DNA from: Caulobacter sp. SL161
Lineage (GTDB): Bacteria; Pseudomonadota; Alphaproteobacteria; Caulobacterales; Caulobacteraceae
Direction of reading: 5' to 3'
Assembly (NCBI RefSeq): GCF_026672375.1
Contig: NZ_JAPPRA010000001.1
Coordinates: 2,170,001-2,234,000 of the forward strand
Length of the DNA: 64,000 nt
The notes beneath the pieces were generated by a model. The model was not told the origin of the DNA. It was given only the letters and a program-made list of their open reading frames with translations, and did not search any database. A program made the position numbers and the translations under genes. Below, piece after piece: positions 9,040-18,211 of this stretch. The number at the start of each line of letters is the position of its first letter. Position 1 is the stretch's first letter.

Positions 9040-10548
9040 TCATAAGGTGACGCCGGATTTCCAGAGGGCGATCTCGCGCTCGCCGTTCAGTTCGGCCTTG
9101 GTGGTCTTGCCGGACGCGGTTTCGATCACAAGGTCCATCAGGCTCTCTGCGGCGACATCCATGGATACGCCTTCGAGGACCTGACCCGCGTCGAAATCGA
9201 TCCAGCCCGGCTTACGCTGCGCCAAGCCGGAGTTCGAGGCGATCTTCAGGGTCGGCGCAGGAAAGCCCAAGGGCGTGCCGCGCCCTGTGGTGAAGAGGAT
9301 GACTGTCGCACCAGCCGCGGTCAGGGCGGTGGAGGACACCGCGTCATTCCCTGGCGCTTCCAGCAGGGTCAGGCCATGGCGTCCGACGGTTTCGCCATAG
9401 CGCAGAACCTCGACCAACGGCGCGCGGCCGCCCTTCTGCACCGCGCCCAGAGATTTTTCTTCCAGACTGGTGATGCCGCCCGCGATGTTGCCCGGCGAGG
9501 GGTTCTCATAGATGGGCTGGTTGGCTTCGATGAAGTAGCGCTTGAAGTCGTCGATCACCGCCACCGCGGCGTCGAAGACCTCGCGGCTGGCGGCGCGCTG
9601 AAGCAGAACATTCTCAGCCCCGAAGATTTCGGGAATCTCCGTCAGCACGGGGGTGCCGCCGGCCTCAGCGACCTTGTCGGCGATGCGGCCGACTAGCGGA
9701 TTGGCCGTGATCCCCGAAAAGCCGTCCGATCCACCGCACTTGAGGCCCACGACCAGTTCCGAAACCGGCACAGGCTCGCGCCGGTCCTTCTCGGCGATCT
9801 CGACCAGAGCTTCCACGGCGGCCAGACCATCTTCCAGCTCGTCCTCGACCATCTGGGTCGTGAAGCTCTTGAGGCGCTCTCGGTCGATGTCCGGAGCGCT
9901 TTCGAGCAGCGCCTTGAGTTGGTTATTCTCGCAGCCGAGGCCCAGCATCAGCACGCCTCCGGCGTTGGGATGGCTGGCCAGAGCGGCGATCAGTTTCCGC
10001 GTATGAGCCAGATCGTCTCCGAGCTGGGAGCACCCGAACGGGTGAGGGAAGGCGTAGACGCCGTCCACACGTCCGGCGAAGCGCTGGTTGGCCTTCTCGG
10101 CGATCCGGCGGGCCGTGTTGGCGACGCAGCCCACCGTGCACAGCACCCAGATCTCGTTCCGCGTTCCGGCCCGACCATTCTTGCGACGGAAGCCTTGGAA
10201 GGTTCGCGTGTCCGCAGACGGCGCTCCGGCCGGCGGCATGGCCGCGAAGGCGTAGCCTTCGACGCCTTCCAGGCGGGTGATCACGTTGTGAACGTGCACA
10301 TGGTCGCCGACCGCGATGTCGGCTGTGGCGCGACCGATCGGCCAGCCGTACTTCAGGACGTCATCGCCGGAGCGAACGACGCGCGTGGCGATCTTGTGAC
10401 CCTTCGGCACGTCTGCACGGACAATGAAGCGCTCGCCATGCGCCGAGACGGACTCGCCGCAGGCCAGATCACGTAGAGCGGTCGCAACGTGATCGCGGGG
10501 ATCCACCGCGTGGATCGATTCGCCAGGAGCGGGGGTGTTTTTGGTCAT
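9040..10548 (-). CDS. uxaA: Altronate dehydratase family protein (UxaA)
   Basis: This 502-residue protein combines the N-terminal SAF-like domain (about residues 18-105) with the C-terminal UxaA/GarD dehydratase body. Recognisable blocks are GFRRKNGRAGTRNEIWVLCTV, HPFGCSQLGDD, LMLGLGCENNQ and GLKCGGSDGFSGITANP, whose conserved cysteines and histidine bind the metal. It converts D-altronate to 2-keto-3-deoxygluconate, feeding kdgK and eda. It is transcribed divergently from the LacI regulator and shares one operator with it at 10602-10615. The full-length SAF fusion suggests an intact enzyme. Confidence 0.94.
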   Translation of the reverse strand: MTKNTPAPGESIHAVDPRDHVATALRDLACGESVSAHGERFIVRADVPKGHKIATRVVRSGDDVLKYGWPIGRATADIAVGDHVHVHNVITRLEGVEGYAFAAMPPAGAPSADTRTFQGFRRKNGRAGTRNEIWVLCTVGCVANTARRIAEKANQRFAGRVDGVYAFPHPFGCSQLGDDLAHTRKLIAALASHPNAGGVLMLGLGCENNQLKALLESAPDIDRERLKSFTTQMVEDELEDGLAAVEALVEIAEKDRREPVPVSELVVGLKCGGSDGFSGITANPLVGRIADKVAEAGGTPVLTEIPEIFGAENVLLQRAASREVFDAAVAVIDDFKRYFIEANQPIYENPSPGNIAGGITSLEEKSLGAVQKGGRAPLVEVLRYGETVGRHGLTLLEAPGNDAVSSTALTAAGATVILFTTGRGTPLGFPAPTLKIASNSGLAQRKPGWIDFDAGQVLEGVSMDVAAESLMDLVIETASGKTTKAELNGEREIALWKSGVTL

Positions 10549-10601
10549 CGGCTATGATCGTTGCCGCACCAGCGGCGGCCAAAACGGGTTGTCTGGGCAA
10601 G

Positions 10602-10615
10602 GGTAACCGGTGTCA
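10602..10615. promoter_or_regulatory. Putative LacI-family operator shared by uxaA and the lacI gene
   Basis: The sequence GGTAACCGGTGTCA lies in the 160-bp divergent interval, 54 bases from uxaA and 94 from the regulator start. Its position predicts coordinate control of uxaA and autoregulation of the regulator. Confidence 0.72.
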
Positions 10616-10708
10616 CCGATCTCGCAATCGAATGTTTGTCCATAGGTTGGCGAGGCTTGTCTGGCTGGAGTATGACAAAAGAAAACGCCCAAAGCTGCTG
10701 GAAACCCC

Positions 10709-11782
10709 GTGAGCCCCTCCAAGACGCCTTCCACGATCCCGGAAGAAAGTGAGACCGGCGTCGAAGGCGGACGGCGCCGGGCGACGATCAATGACATCGC
10801 GCGCCTGGCCGGCGTTTCGAAGAAGACGGTCTCCCGGGTCATCAACCAGTCGCCCTTCGTCCGCGACGAGACCCGCGAGCGCATCGAGGCGGTGATCGCC
10901 GAATGGGGCTATGCGCCCGATCCGCAGGCGCGCGGTCTGGCGTTCCGCCGCTCGTTCCTGATCGGCATGATCTACGACAACCCCAACCCGCAGTACGTCG
11001 TGAACATGCAGCTTGGGCTGCTGGACGGCATGCGAGGCTCCGGGTTCGAGCTCGTCGTTCATCCCTGCAATCGCGCCAGCCCCACCTTCTTGACGGACAT
11101 CCGCGCCTTCGTTGAACGGCAGAAGCTTTTCGGCGTGGTCTTGCCGCCGTCGGTTTCCGAAGACGAGCGCGTGGCCAAGCTGCTGAACGAGATCGGCTGC
11201 GCCTATATCCGCATCGCGTCGGTCGAACTGGACAAGCCCGAACACATGATCGTTGGTCAGGACCGGATGGGCGGCGCGCAGGCGGCCCGCCACATCGTCG
11301 AGTTGGGGCACAAGCGGATCGCGTTCATCTCCGGTCCGGAGACGTTCCGTTCGTCGCACGAGCGGCGAGGGGGGTTCGAGGATGGCCTGGCCGAGGCCGG
11401 GCTGAGCTTGTCGCCGAACGATATCGTGCAGGGCGCCTACACCTTCGAGTCGGGCGTCGCCTGTGGCGACGAGCTGCTTTCGCGCTCGCCGCGTCCGACG
11501 GCGATCTTCTGCGGCAACGACGAAATGGCCGCCGGTGTCCTGCAGTCGGCCCGAAAGGCGGGGCTGTCGGTGCCGCAGGACCTCACCGTGGTCGGGTTCG
11601 ACGATTTCCAGATCGCGCAGGCGGTGTGGCCGCCTCTGACCACGATCCATACGCCGACGCGCGAGATCGGCAGGATCGCGGTCGAAAAGCTGATTGGCGA
11701 TGAGCGCCGCGAACCGCGCGATGTCACCAAGATGGAACCAAATCTGGTTATCCGGCAGTCTTCCGGGCCGGTTCCGGCCTAG
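10709..11782 (+). CDS. LacI-family transcriptional regulator of uronate catabolism
   Basis: This 357-residue regulator carries a LacI helix-turn-helix near residues 26-50 (TINDIARLAGVSKKTVSRVIN) followed by the hinge and a periplasmic-binding-protein-like effector domain (IGMIYDNPNPQY, GHKRIAFISG, FCGNDEMAAGVL, TVVGFDDFQIAQAVWPPLT). The chosen start is GTG 10709; the first 20 residues are poorly ordered, so a later start is possible. It lies between uxaA and uxaC, and six copies of a LacI-like palindrome precede the surrounding uronate genes. It is therefore probably the local hexuronate-responsive repressor; which uronate intermediate it senses is unknown. Confidence 0.92.
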   Translation: MSPSKTPSTIPEESETGVEGGRRRATINDIARLAGVSKKTVSRVINQSPFVRDETRERIEAVIAEWGYAPDPQARGLAFRRSFLIGMIYDNPNPQYVVNMQLGLLDGMRGSGFELVVHPCNRASPTFLTDIRAFVERQKLFGVVLPPSVSEDERVAKLLNEIGCAYIRIASVELDKPEHMIVGQDRMGGAQAARHIVELGHKRIAFISGPETFRSSHERRGGFEDGLAEAGLSLSPNDIVQGAYTFESGVACGDELLSRSPRPTAIFCGNDEMAAGVLQSARKAGLSVPQDLTVVGFDDFQIAQAVWPPLTTIHTPTREIGRIAVEKLIGDERREPRDVTKMEPNLVIRQSSGPVPA

Positions 11783-11816
11783 GTGAGCGCCACGCGCTGG
11801 TGCTTGCATCACGAGA

Positions 11817-11830
11817 TGACACCGGTTACC
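11817..11830. promoter_or_regulatory. Putative LacI-family operator upstream of uxaC-kduI-kduD
   Basis: TGACACCGGTTACC is the exact reverse complement of the site at 10602. It lies 59 bases upstream of the uxaC ATG, consistent with repression of the uxaC operon. Confidence 0.75.
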
Positions 11831-11889
11831 AAGCGGACACGGGCAGCCGTCGCGAAGCTGCCAGAGCGTAAGGGAGCAGACGCAAAGTC

Positions 11890-13353
11890 ATGGCCAGGCC
11901 TCTGAGCTTTCACGAGGATCGTCTTTTCCCGTCGGATCCGGCCACCCGGTCCTACGCGCGTGGCCTTTATGCGCTGGTCAAGGACCTGCCGATCATCAGC
12001 CCGCACGGTCACACCGATCCGTCCTGGTTCGCGACCAACGCGCCGTTCCAGGACGCCACGGACCTTCTGCTGGCGCCGGATCACTACCTCTTCCGCATGC
12101 TCTACAGCCAGGGCGTCAGCCTGGATGCGCTGAAGGTCCGCTCCAAGGCCGGGGTTCCCGACACCGACCCGCGCGAGGCGTGGCGGGTGTTCGCGTCGCA
12201 CTTTTATCTCTTCCGGGGCACGCCGTCCTGGGTTTGGCTGAACCACGTGTTCAGCCAGGTGTTCGGCTTCACCGAGTTCCTCGAAGCGTCGAACGCCGAC
12301 GACTATTTCGACCGCATCACCGCCGCGCTGGCCACCGACGCCTTCCGCCCCCGCGCGTTGTTTGACCGCTTCAATATCGAGACGCTCGCCACGACCGAAG
12401 GTCCGCACGAGAGCCTTCAGCACCACGCCGCGATCCGCGAAAGCGGCTGGGGCGGCCATGTGATCACCGCCTATCGTCCCGATGCTGTGATCGATTTCGA
12501 AGACGAGCGGAGCCCGCGCGCCTTCGAACGGTTCGCCGAGACCTCCGGCCAGGACGTCTACAGCTGGAAGAGTTATCTGGAGGCGCACCGCCTGCGTCGC
12601 CAGGCCTTCATCGACGCCGGCGCGACCTCGTCCGACCATGGGCATCCCACTGCGGCGACCGCTGATCTTTCGGACGTCGAGGCCGAGGCGCTGTTCAACA
12701 GCCTGGTGAAGGGGGATGTCACCCCAGAGAAGGCCGAACTCTTCCGCGCTCAGATGCTGACCGAGATGGCCAAGATGAGCCTGGATGATGGTCTGGTCAT
12801 GCAGATCCACCCGGGCTCGCACCGCAATCACAATGTTGGCCTGTTGAACTCGCATGGTCGCGACAAGGGCGCCGACATCCCGATGCGTACCGAGTATGTG
12901 GATGCGCTCAAGCCGCTGCTGACCCGCTTGGGCAACGATCCGCGCCTGTCGATCATCCTGTTCACGCTGGACGAGACGACCTACAGCCGCGAGCTGGCCC
13001 CGCTGGCCGGCCACTATCCCGTGCTGAAGCTGGGTCCGTCCTGGTGGTTCCATGACAGCCCGGAAGGCATGATGCGCTTCCGCGAGCAGGTCACCGAGAC
13101 TGCCGGCTTCTACAACACCGTCGGCTTCAACGACGACACCCGCGCCTTCCTGTCGATCCCGGCCCGTCACGACGTGGCCCGCCGCGTCGACAGCGCGTTC
13201 CTGGCCCGCATGGTCGCCGAGCATCGGATGGATCTGGTTGAGGCTGAGGAGTTGATCGTCGACCTGACCTACAACCTGCCCAAGAAGGCCTACAAGCTGG
13301 ACCAGCGTCCGGACTGGGCCCGTCCCGCCACCCTGCGCGCCGCCGCAGAATAG
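11890..13353 (+). CDS. uxaC: Glucuronate (uronate) isomerase
   Basis: This 487-residue enzyme of the amidohydrolase-like UxaC family interconverts D-glucuronate with D-fructuronate and D-galacturonate with D-tagaturonate, the first step of hexuronate breakdown. Family signatures include the HGHTDP metal-site motif at residues 39-44, MQIHPGSHRNHN, and the C-terminal GFNDDTRAFLSIPARHD block. A weak AGGGAG ribosome site lies upstream of the ATG. It is first in a probable operon: kduI begins 24 bases later. Length is slightly above the common 470 residues. Confidence 0.96.
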   Translation: MARPLSFHEDRLFPSDPATRSYARGLYALVKDLPIISPHGHTDPSWFATNAPFQDATDLLLAPDHYLFRMLYSQGVSLDALKVRSKAGVPDTDPREAWRVFASHFYLFRGTPSWVWLNHVFSQVFGFTEFLEASNADDYFDRITAALATDAFRPRALFDRFNIETLATTEGPHESLQHHAAIRESGWGGHVITAYRPDAVIDFEDERSPRAFERFAETSGQDVYSWKSYLEAHRLRRQAFIDAGATSSDHGHPTAATADLSDVEAEALFNSLVKGDVTPEKAELFRAQMLTEMAKMSLDDGLVMQIHPGSHRNHNVGLLNSHGRDKGADIPMRTEYVDALKPLLTRLGNDPRLSIILFTLDETTYSRELAPLAGHYPVLKLGPSWWFHDSPEGMMRFREQVTETAGFYNTVGFNDDTRAFLSIPARHDVARRVDSAFLARMVAEHRMDLVEAEELIVDLTYNLPKKAYKLDQRPDWARPATLRAAAE

Positions 13354-13377
13354 AACACCTTTTCCGGAGACTTCCCG

Positions 13378-14217
13378 ATGTTCGCCAAGACCTATCACGC
13401 CACCCATCCGGACATGATGTTCGCGGTCAGCAATGACGACCTGCGCGACCGTTACCTGATGCAGGGGCTGTTCCAGGATGGCCAGATCGTCCTGACCTAC
13501 AATCACGCCGAGCGCTTCGTCGTCGGCGGCGTGGTGGCCACCAGCCCGATCAAGCTGCCCGACCAGACCGAACCCGCTTCGGCCGCCGGCCACCCGTTCC
13601 TGGAGCGCCGCGAGCTGGGCGTGATCAATGTCGGCGACACCACCGGCAAGATCACCGTCGACGGCGTCGCCTACGAGATCGTTCCGCGTGACGGCCTGTA
13701 CGTGACCATGGGCGCCAAGGACGTCACCTTCGAAGGCGTCGACGGCGCCGCACGCTTCTATCTCGTCAGCCTGCCGGCCCACGCTGCTTTCGAAACCAAG
13801 AAGCTGGCCTTCGCTGATGCGATCCCGCTGGAGCGTGGCGCGCTGGAGACCAGCAACGAGCGCACGATCTACCAGTACATCGTGCCGACCACCTGCAAGT
13901 CGGCTCAGCTGCTGCTGGGCATGACCGTGCTGAAGCCGGGCAGCGTCTGGAACACCATGCCGCCCCACCTGCACGACCGTCGCTCGGAAGCCTATTTCTA
14001 CTTCGGTCTGGGCGAGAACGACCGGGTCTTCCACTACATGGGCGAGCCGGACGAGATGCGTCACATCGTGATCGCCAACGAGGAAGCCGTGATGAGCCCG
14101 CCGTGGTCGATCCACATGGGCTCGGGCACCGCCAACTACACCTTCATCTGGGCGATGGGCGGCGAGAACCTCGACTACACCGACATGAACGTGCTGGACA
14201 TCTGCCAGCTGAAGTAG
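13378..14217 (+). CDS. kduI: 5-dehydro-4-deoxy-D-glucuronate isomerase (KduI)
   Basis: This 279-residue cupin enzyme isomerises 5-keto-4-deoxyuronate to 2,5-diketo-3-deoxygluconate during breakdown of unsaturated uronates. The family metal-binding block [15 protein letters not shown] is intact, along with the C-terminal [21 protein letters not shown]. The ATG is preceded by a GGAG motif. It follows uxaC closely and is separated from kduD by a 150-bp interval containing an inverted-repeat element. No pectate or alginate lyase is in the window, so its unsaturated-uronate substrate must come from elsewhere or it acts on saturated hexuronates. Confidence 0.96.
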
Positions 14218-14239
14218 GGCCTTTGGCCATCGCGCTCCC

Positions 14240-14345
14240 GTGTCATCCCGGCCGGAGCGCAGCGTAGAGCCGGGACCCAGGGGCAGCCGCCTTGCCGTCG
14301 GCCCCAGGGTCCCGGATCGACCTTCCAGGTCGTCCGGGATGACAC
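14240..14345. repeat. Intergenic inverted-repeat element between kduI and kduD
   Basis: The element begins GTGTCATCCCGG and ends CCGGGATGACAC, with further internal complementary blocks (GGGACCC and GGGTCCC), so the full 106 bases can form a branched hairpin. A shorter relative with the same ends is at 21717-21758. It sits inside a probable operon and could attenuate or stabilise mRNA between kduI and kduD; that effect is inferred. Confidence 0.75.
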
Positions 14346-14367
14346 CCAATTTGAACAGGAACTCGAC

Positions 14368-15135
14368 ATGGCCAATCCGTTCAGCCTCGAAGGCAAGGTC
14401 GCGCTCGTCACCGGCGCCAACACCGGGATCGGGCAGGGGATCGCCATTGCGCTCGCCGCCGCCGGCGCGGACATCGCCGCCGCGGGCCGCAGCGCCCCGA
14501 CCGAAACGCAAGCCGCCGTCGAGGCCCTGGGCCGTAAGTTCCTGTCGATCAAGGCCGACTTCGGCTCGATCGAGCCCGTCCAGCGCGTGGTCGACGAAAC
14601 GGTCGCCGCGTTCGGCAAGGTCGACATCCTGGTCAATAACGCCGGCATCATCCGTCGCGCGGACTCGATCGAGTTCAGCGAGGCTGACTGGGACGCGGTG
14701 ATGGACACCAATCTGAAGGTGGTCTTCTTCCTGACCCAGGCCTTCGCCAAGCAGGCCCTGAAGCAGGGCTTCGAGAGCGGTCAGGCCAAGGTGATCAACA
14801 TCGCCTCGCTGCTCTCGTTCCAGGGCGGCATCCGCGTGCCGTCCTATACGGCCTCCAAGTCGGGCCTGGCGGGCCTGACCAAGATCCTCGCCAACGAGTG
14901 GGCGACCAAGGGGATCAACGTCAACGCCATCGCGCCGGGCTATTTCGACACCAACAATACCGAGGCTCTGCGCGCCGATCAGGATCGCAACGCCGCCATC
15001 CTGGCGCGCATTCCGGCCGGTCGCTGGGGCCGCCCGGAGGATATCGGCGGCGCGGCAGTGTTCCTGGCGTCGTCGGCGTCTGACTATGTTCAGGGCATTA
15101 CTCTGCCCGTGGATGGGGGCTGGCTGGCCCGCTAG
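14368..15135 (+). CDS. kduD: 2-deoxy-D-gluconate 3-dehydrogenase (KduD), SDR family
   Basis: This 255-residue classical short-chain dehydrogenase has the cofactor motif TGANTGIGQG (near residue 14), NNAG, a catalytic Ser in NIASLLSF, and YTASK with the Tyr-Lys pair. The C-terminal QGITLPVDGGW is typical of KduD. It reduces 2,5-diketo-3-deoxygluconate to 2-keto-3-deoxygluconate, which feeds kdgK and eda. An AGGA motif precedes the ATG. Its position after kduI supports the specific KduD role over a generic SDR. Confidence 0.94.
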   Translation: MANPFSLEGKVALVTGANTGIGQGIAIALAAAGADIAAAGRSAPTETQAAVEALGRKFLSIKADFGSIEPVQRVVDETVAAFGKVDILVNNAGIIRRADSIEFSEADWDAVMDTNLKVVFFLTQAFAKQALKQGFESGQAKVINIASLLSFQGGIRVPSYTASKSGLAGLTKILANEWATKGINVNAIAPGYFDTNNTEALRADQDRNAAILARIPAGRWGRPEDIGGAAVFLASSASDYVQGITLPVDGGWLAR

Positions 15136-15321
15136 CGAAACAAAAACGCGCAAAAATGCGATGGTAGCGCAACCATCGTGCCGGGCGGCTTTTCCCGCCC
15201 GGTGAAGCGCGCTAGAGGGCGCCGCGACGTAAAGCGCCCGGCGTCGTTCCGGAGCGTCGACGCGTCTTCTTGATCCAATCCTGTTCGGGACCGCCGGTCG
15301 TGCGGTCCCTGGAGTCCGCGC

Positions 15322-18051
15322 ATGCGCAACCCGGCCCTGTCGATCGACGTCGACCGTCCGACCAGCCGCCACGTCCGCCAGAACGCCCATCTGCTCAGCG
15401 ATCTGCTGATCGAGGCGATCACCTATCTGGAGGGCGAGGAGAAGGCTGAACTGGTGGCCAAGGCGCGCAAGGCGGCCTCGCGCGAAGACGTGGTCAATGG
15501 CGACACGCCGCTGCTCGACCACCTGTTCTCCGACCTGACGACCGAGCAGGCCGTGTTCCTGGCGCGGGCCTTCGCCAGCCACTCGCTGCTGGCCAATATC
15601 GGCGAGGACGTCGCCGGCCGCCGTCGCCACGCCGAGGCCGACGCCCAGCCTGGTGACGAGCGCCCCCGCACCCTGATCGACGCCGTGAAGGCGCTGAAGG
15701 CCGCAGGCAAGTCTGACGCCGAACTGGCCAAGATCTTCGCGGCGATGAACGTCGTGCCGGTGCTGACCGCCCACCCGACCGAAGTGCGTCGTCGCAGCAT
15801 GGTCGACCGCGAGACCGAGATCTCGCGCCTGATGGCCCTGCGTCGCCATCACCTGCCGCCGGACCTCGACGCCGAGATCCGCGAGAGCCTGTTCCGCGAG
15901 ATCGCCCTGATGTGGCGCACGCGCCTCTATCGTCCCGAGCGGATCACCGTGAAGGATGAGATCCGCAACGCGCTGTCGATCGTCCGCACCTCGATCCTGC
16001 CGGCGATCATCGACCTCTACGGCGACTGGACCGGCAAGATCGGCCAGCACGGCCAATTGGCGCCGCTGCTGAAGATGGGGTCGTGGCTGGGCGGCGACCG
16101 CGATGGCCATCCCGGCGTCAACGGCCAGACGCTGAAGTTGGCCTTGAGCTCGCAGTCCCGCGTGATCCTCGACTGGTATGCCGGCGAGGTGCGCAAGCTG
16201 TGGTCCAATCTGGCGGTCTCGACCGCCTATACGCCGGTTTCCGATGAGCTGCTGGCCCTGGCCGCCCAGGCCAAGGACCCTTCGGTCCACCGGATCGACG
16301 AGCCCTATCGCCTGGCGCTGGAGCTGATCTTTGACCGTCTGACCGCCGTCTCGCAGAAGCTGACCGGCGCACCGGTAGCCTTTGCGTCGGGGGTGACCAG
16401 CGTCGAGCCGTACGCGCATCCGGACGCCTTCGTCGCCGACCTGTCGGTGATCATCGACAGCCTGGAGCGCAATGGCGGTCAGCGCCTAGTGGGCTCGGCG
16501 TTGCGCACCCTGGTCGAGGTGGCCAAGGCCTGCGGGTTCCACCTGATGAGCCTGGACCTGCGCCAGAACGCCGATGTCCATGAGCGGACCCTGGACGAGT
16601 TGTTCCGCCGGGCCGGCACGGGCGTGGAGTATCTGAAGCTCGACGAAGACGCCCGCTGCAAGGTGCTGATCGACGAGCTGTCGCACCAGCGCCCGCTGGT
16701 CTCGCCGTTCACCGCCTATGGCGAGGAGACGAGCAAGGAGCTGGCGACCATGGAGGCCGCCGCCCAGGCGGTGCGCGACTACGGTCATGGCTGCCTTGGC
16801 GCCTACATCATCTCGAAGTCGGCGACCCTGTCCGACATGCTCGAGCCGCTCGTTCTGCTCAAGCAGGTTGGCCTGGTCTGGGGCGGGGCCGCGCCGCGCG
16901 CCTCGGTCAAGGTCGCGCCGCTGTTCGAGACCATCGGCGACCTCGAAAATGGTCCGGCCGTGCTGCGCCAGTGGCTGGAGCTGCCGCTCAGCCGGACGAT
17001 CCTGGGTGATCGGCCGGTGCAGGAAATCATGCTCGGCTATTCCGACAGCAATAAGGACGGCGGCTATGTCGCCAGCCGGCGGGGCGTGGCGACGGGCGCT
17101 TCGGCTCTGGCCCACGAGGCCGACCGGATGGGCGTCGGTTTGCAGCTGTTCCACGGTCGCGGCGGCAGCGTCGGGCGGGGCGGAGGGCCGGCTGCAGAGG
17201 CCGTGCTGGCCCAGCCCGCCGGCACCGTCCAGGGGCGCATCCGCATGACCGAGCAGGGCGAGATGATCGCCCGCCGCTTCGGCGACCAGCCCACCGCGCG
17301 CCGCAATCTCGACGGCCTGGCCGCCGCCGTGCTGATGGCCAGCGACCGCCCGATCCCCAAGCGTGACTCCAAGGTCGAGGCGGCGATGACCGCCCTGGCC
17401 GAGGCTTCGTTCCACGGCTATCGGGCGCTGGTTTATGACGACACCGCCTTTGAGGATTTCTTCTGGTCGGTCACGCCGATCAGCGAGATCGTCGGCCTCA
17501 ATATCGGCAGCCGTCCGGCCAGCCGCACCGCCAGCCGCAAGATCGAGGACCTGCGGGCCATCCCGTGGGTGTTCAGCTGGTCGCAGGCGCGGTTCATGCT
17601 GCCCGGCTGGTACGGCTTCGCCTCGGGCGTCGAGCGGGCCGGTCTTTCGGTCGAGCAGCTGCGCGATCTGGCTGGAAACTTCGACTTCTTCGCCTCCCTG
17701 CTGTCGAACATGGAGCTGGCCCTGGCCCAGAGCCAGATGGGCATCGCCGCGCGATATGTCGCCCTGTCGCCCGACAAGGCCAACGCCGAGCGGATCTTCG
17801 CGACCATCCGGCGTGAGCACGAGGCCGCGAACGGCCTGGCCCTGGCGATCCGGGGTGGGGCCGCGCTGCTCGATAACCAGCCTGATCTCGCCGAGTCGGT
17901 CGCCTTGGCCAGCCGCTCGGTCGATCCGCTGAACCATCTGCAGCTGGAGCTTCTGTCGCGCCGCCGGGCGGGTGACAGCGACGAAGAGCTGCGTCTGGCG
18001 ATTCAGCTCACCGTCGCCGGGATCGCGGCGGGCCTGCGCAATACGGGCTGA
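15322..18051 (+). CDS. ppc: Phosphoenolpyruvate carboxylase
   Basis: This 909-residue enzyme carboxylates PEP to oxaloacetate, replenishing the TCA cycle. Catalytic blocks are clear: AHPTEVRRRS with the proton-shuttling His at 151, WLGGDRDGHPGV, LGYSDSNKDGG, and the mobile loop FHGRGGSVGRGGGP. The C-terminus ends in the conserved RNTG. It sits between the kduD and eda transcription units, but no uronate operator was found immediately upstream, so co-location need not mean co-regulation. Confidence 0.98.
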   Translation: MRNPALSIDVDRPTSRHVRQNAHLLSDLLIEAITYLEGEEKAELVAKARKAASREDVVNGDTPLLDHLFSDLTTEQAVFLARAFASHSLLANIGEDVAGRRRHAEADAQPGDERPRTLIDAVKALKAAGKSDAELAKIFAAMNVVPVLTAHPTEVRRRSMVDRETEISRLMALRRHHLPPDLDAEIRESLFREIALMWRTRLYRPERITVKDEIRNALSIVRTSILPAIIDLYGDWTGKIGQHGQLAPLLKMGSWLGGDRDGHPGVNGQTLKLALSSQSRVILDWYAGEVRKLWSNLAVSTAYTPVSDELLALAAQAKDPSVHRIDEPYRLALELIFDRLTAVSQKLTGAPVAFASGVTSVEPYAHPDAFVADLSVIIDSLERNGGQRLVGSALRTLVEVAKACGFHLMSLDLRQNADVHERTLDELFRRAGTGVEYLKLDEDARCKVLIDELSHQRPLVSPFTAYGEETSKELATMEAAAQAVRDYGHGCLGAYIISKSATLSDMLEPLVLLKQVGLVWGGAAPRASVKVAPLFETIGDLENGPAVLRQWLELPLSRTILGDRPVQEIMLGYSDSNKDGGYVASRRGVATGASALAHEADRMGVGLQLFHGRGGSVGRGGGPAAEAVLAQPAGTVQGRIRMTEQGEMIARRFGDQPTARRNLDGLAAAVLMASDRPIPKRDSKVEAAMTALAEASFHGYRALVYDDTAFEDFFWSVTPISEIVGLNIGSRPASRTASRKIEDLRAIPWVFSWSQARFMLPGWYGFASGVERAGLSVEQLRDLAGNFDFFASLLSNMELALAQSQMGIAARYVALSPDKANAERIFATIRREHEAANGLALAIRGGAALLDNQPDLAESVALASRSVDPLNHLQLELLSRRRAGDSDEELRLAIQLTVAGIAAGLRNTG

Positions 18052-18163
18052 GGGAGCGGTGTTTCTTCGGGTCGTGGAAGACCCGTGAATCCAAGGGGTT
18101 AGGGCTAAAAAAATCTCGCGTAACGGTGCTTGCGCTCTTCTTCGGTTTCTGATTATCTGCCAA

Positions 18164-18177
18164 TGACACCGGTGGCA
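18164..18177. promoter_or_regulatory. Putative LacI-family operator O1 upstream of eda-kdgK
   Basis: TGACACCGGTGGCA lies just after a possible promoter (TTGCGC near 18130 and ATTATC near 18152). A second, inverted copy follows with centres 34 bases apart, about three helical turns, a spacing suited to cooperative binding on one DNA face. Confidence 0.7.
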
Positions 18178-18197
18178 AAGACGGCTCTGCTGCTCTC

Positions 18198-18211
18198 GGT
18201 AACCGGTGTCA
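18198..18211. promoter_or_regulatory. Putative LacI-family operator O2 upstream of eda-kdgK
   Basis: GGTAACCGGTGTCA is identical to the operator at 10602. It is the downstream member of a pair with 18164-18177. If transcription starts nearby, it would sit at or just after the start site, a classic repressor position. Confidence 0.73.

Noticed and set aside
9024-9040. CCGGCTTGCCGG plus TTTTC as an intrinsic terminator
   Set aside because: The stem is only four to five pairs with a very small loop, and on the strand where the T-run follows there is no upstream gene.
11809-16419. Very long minus-strand open frame (1536 codons) antisense to uxaC, kduI, kduD and ppc
   Set aside because: It spans four well-identified plus-strand genes and their gaps. 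Its composition is the shadow expected from high-GC third positions, with no recognisable domain.
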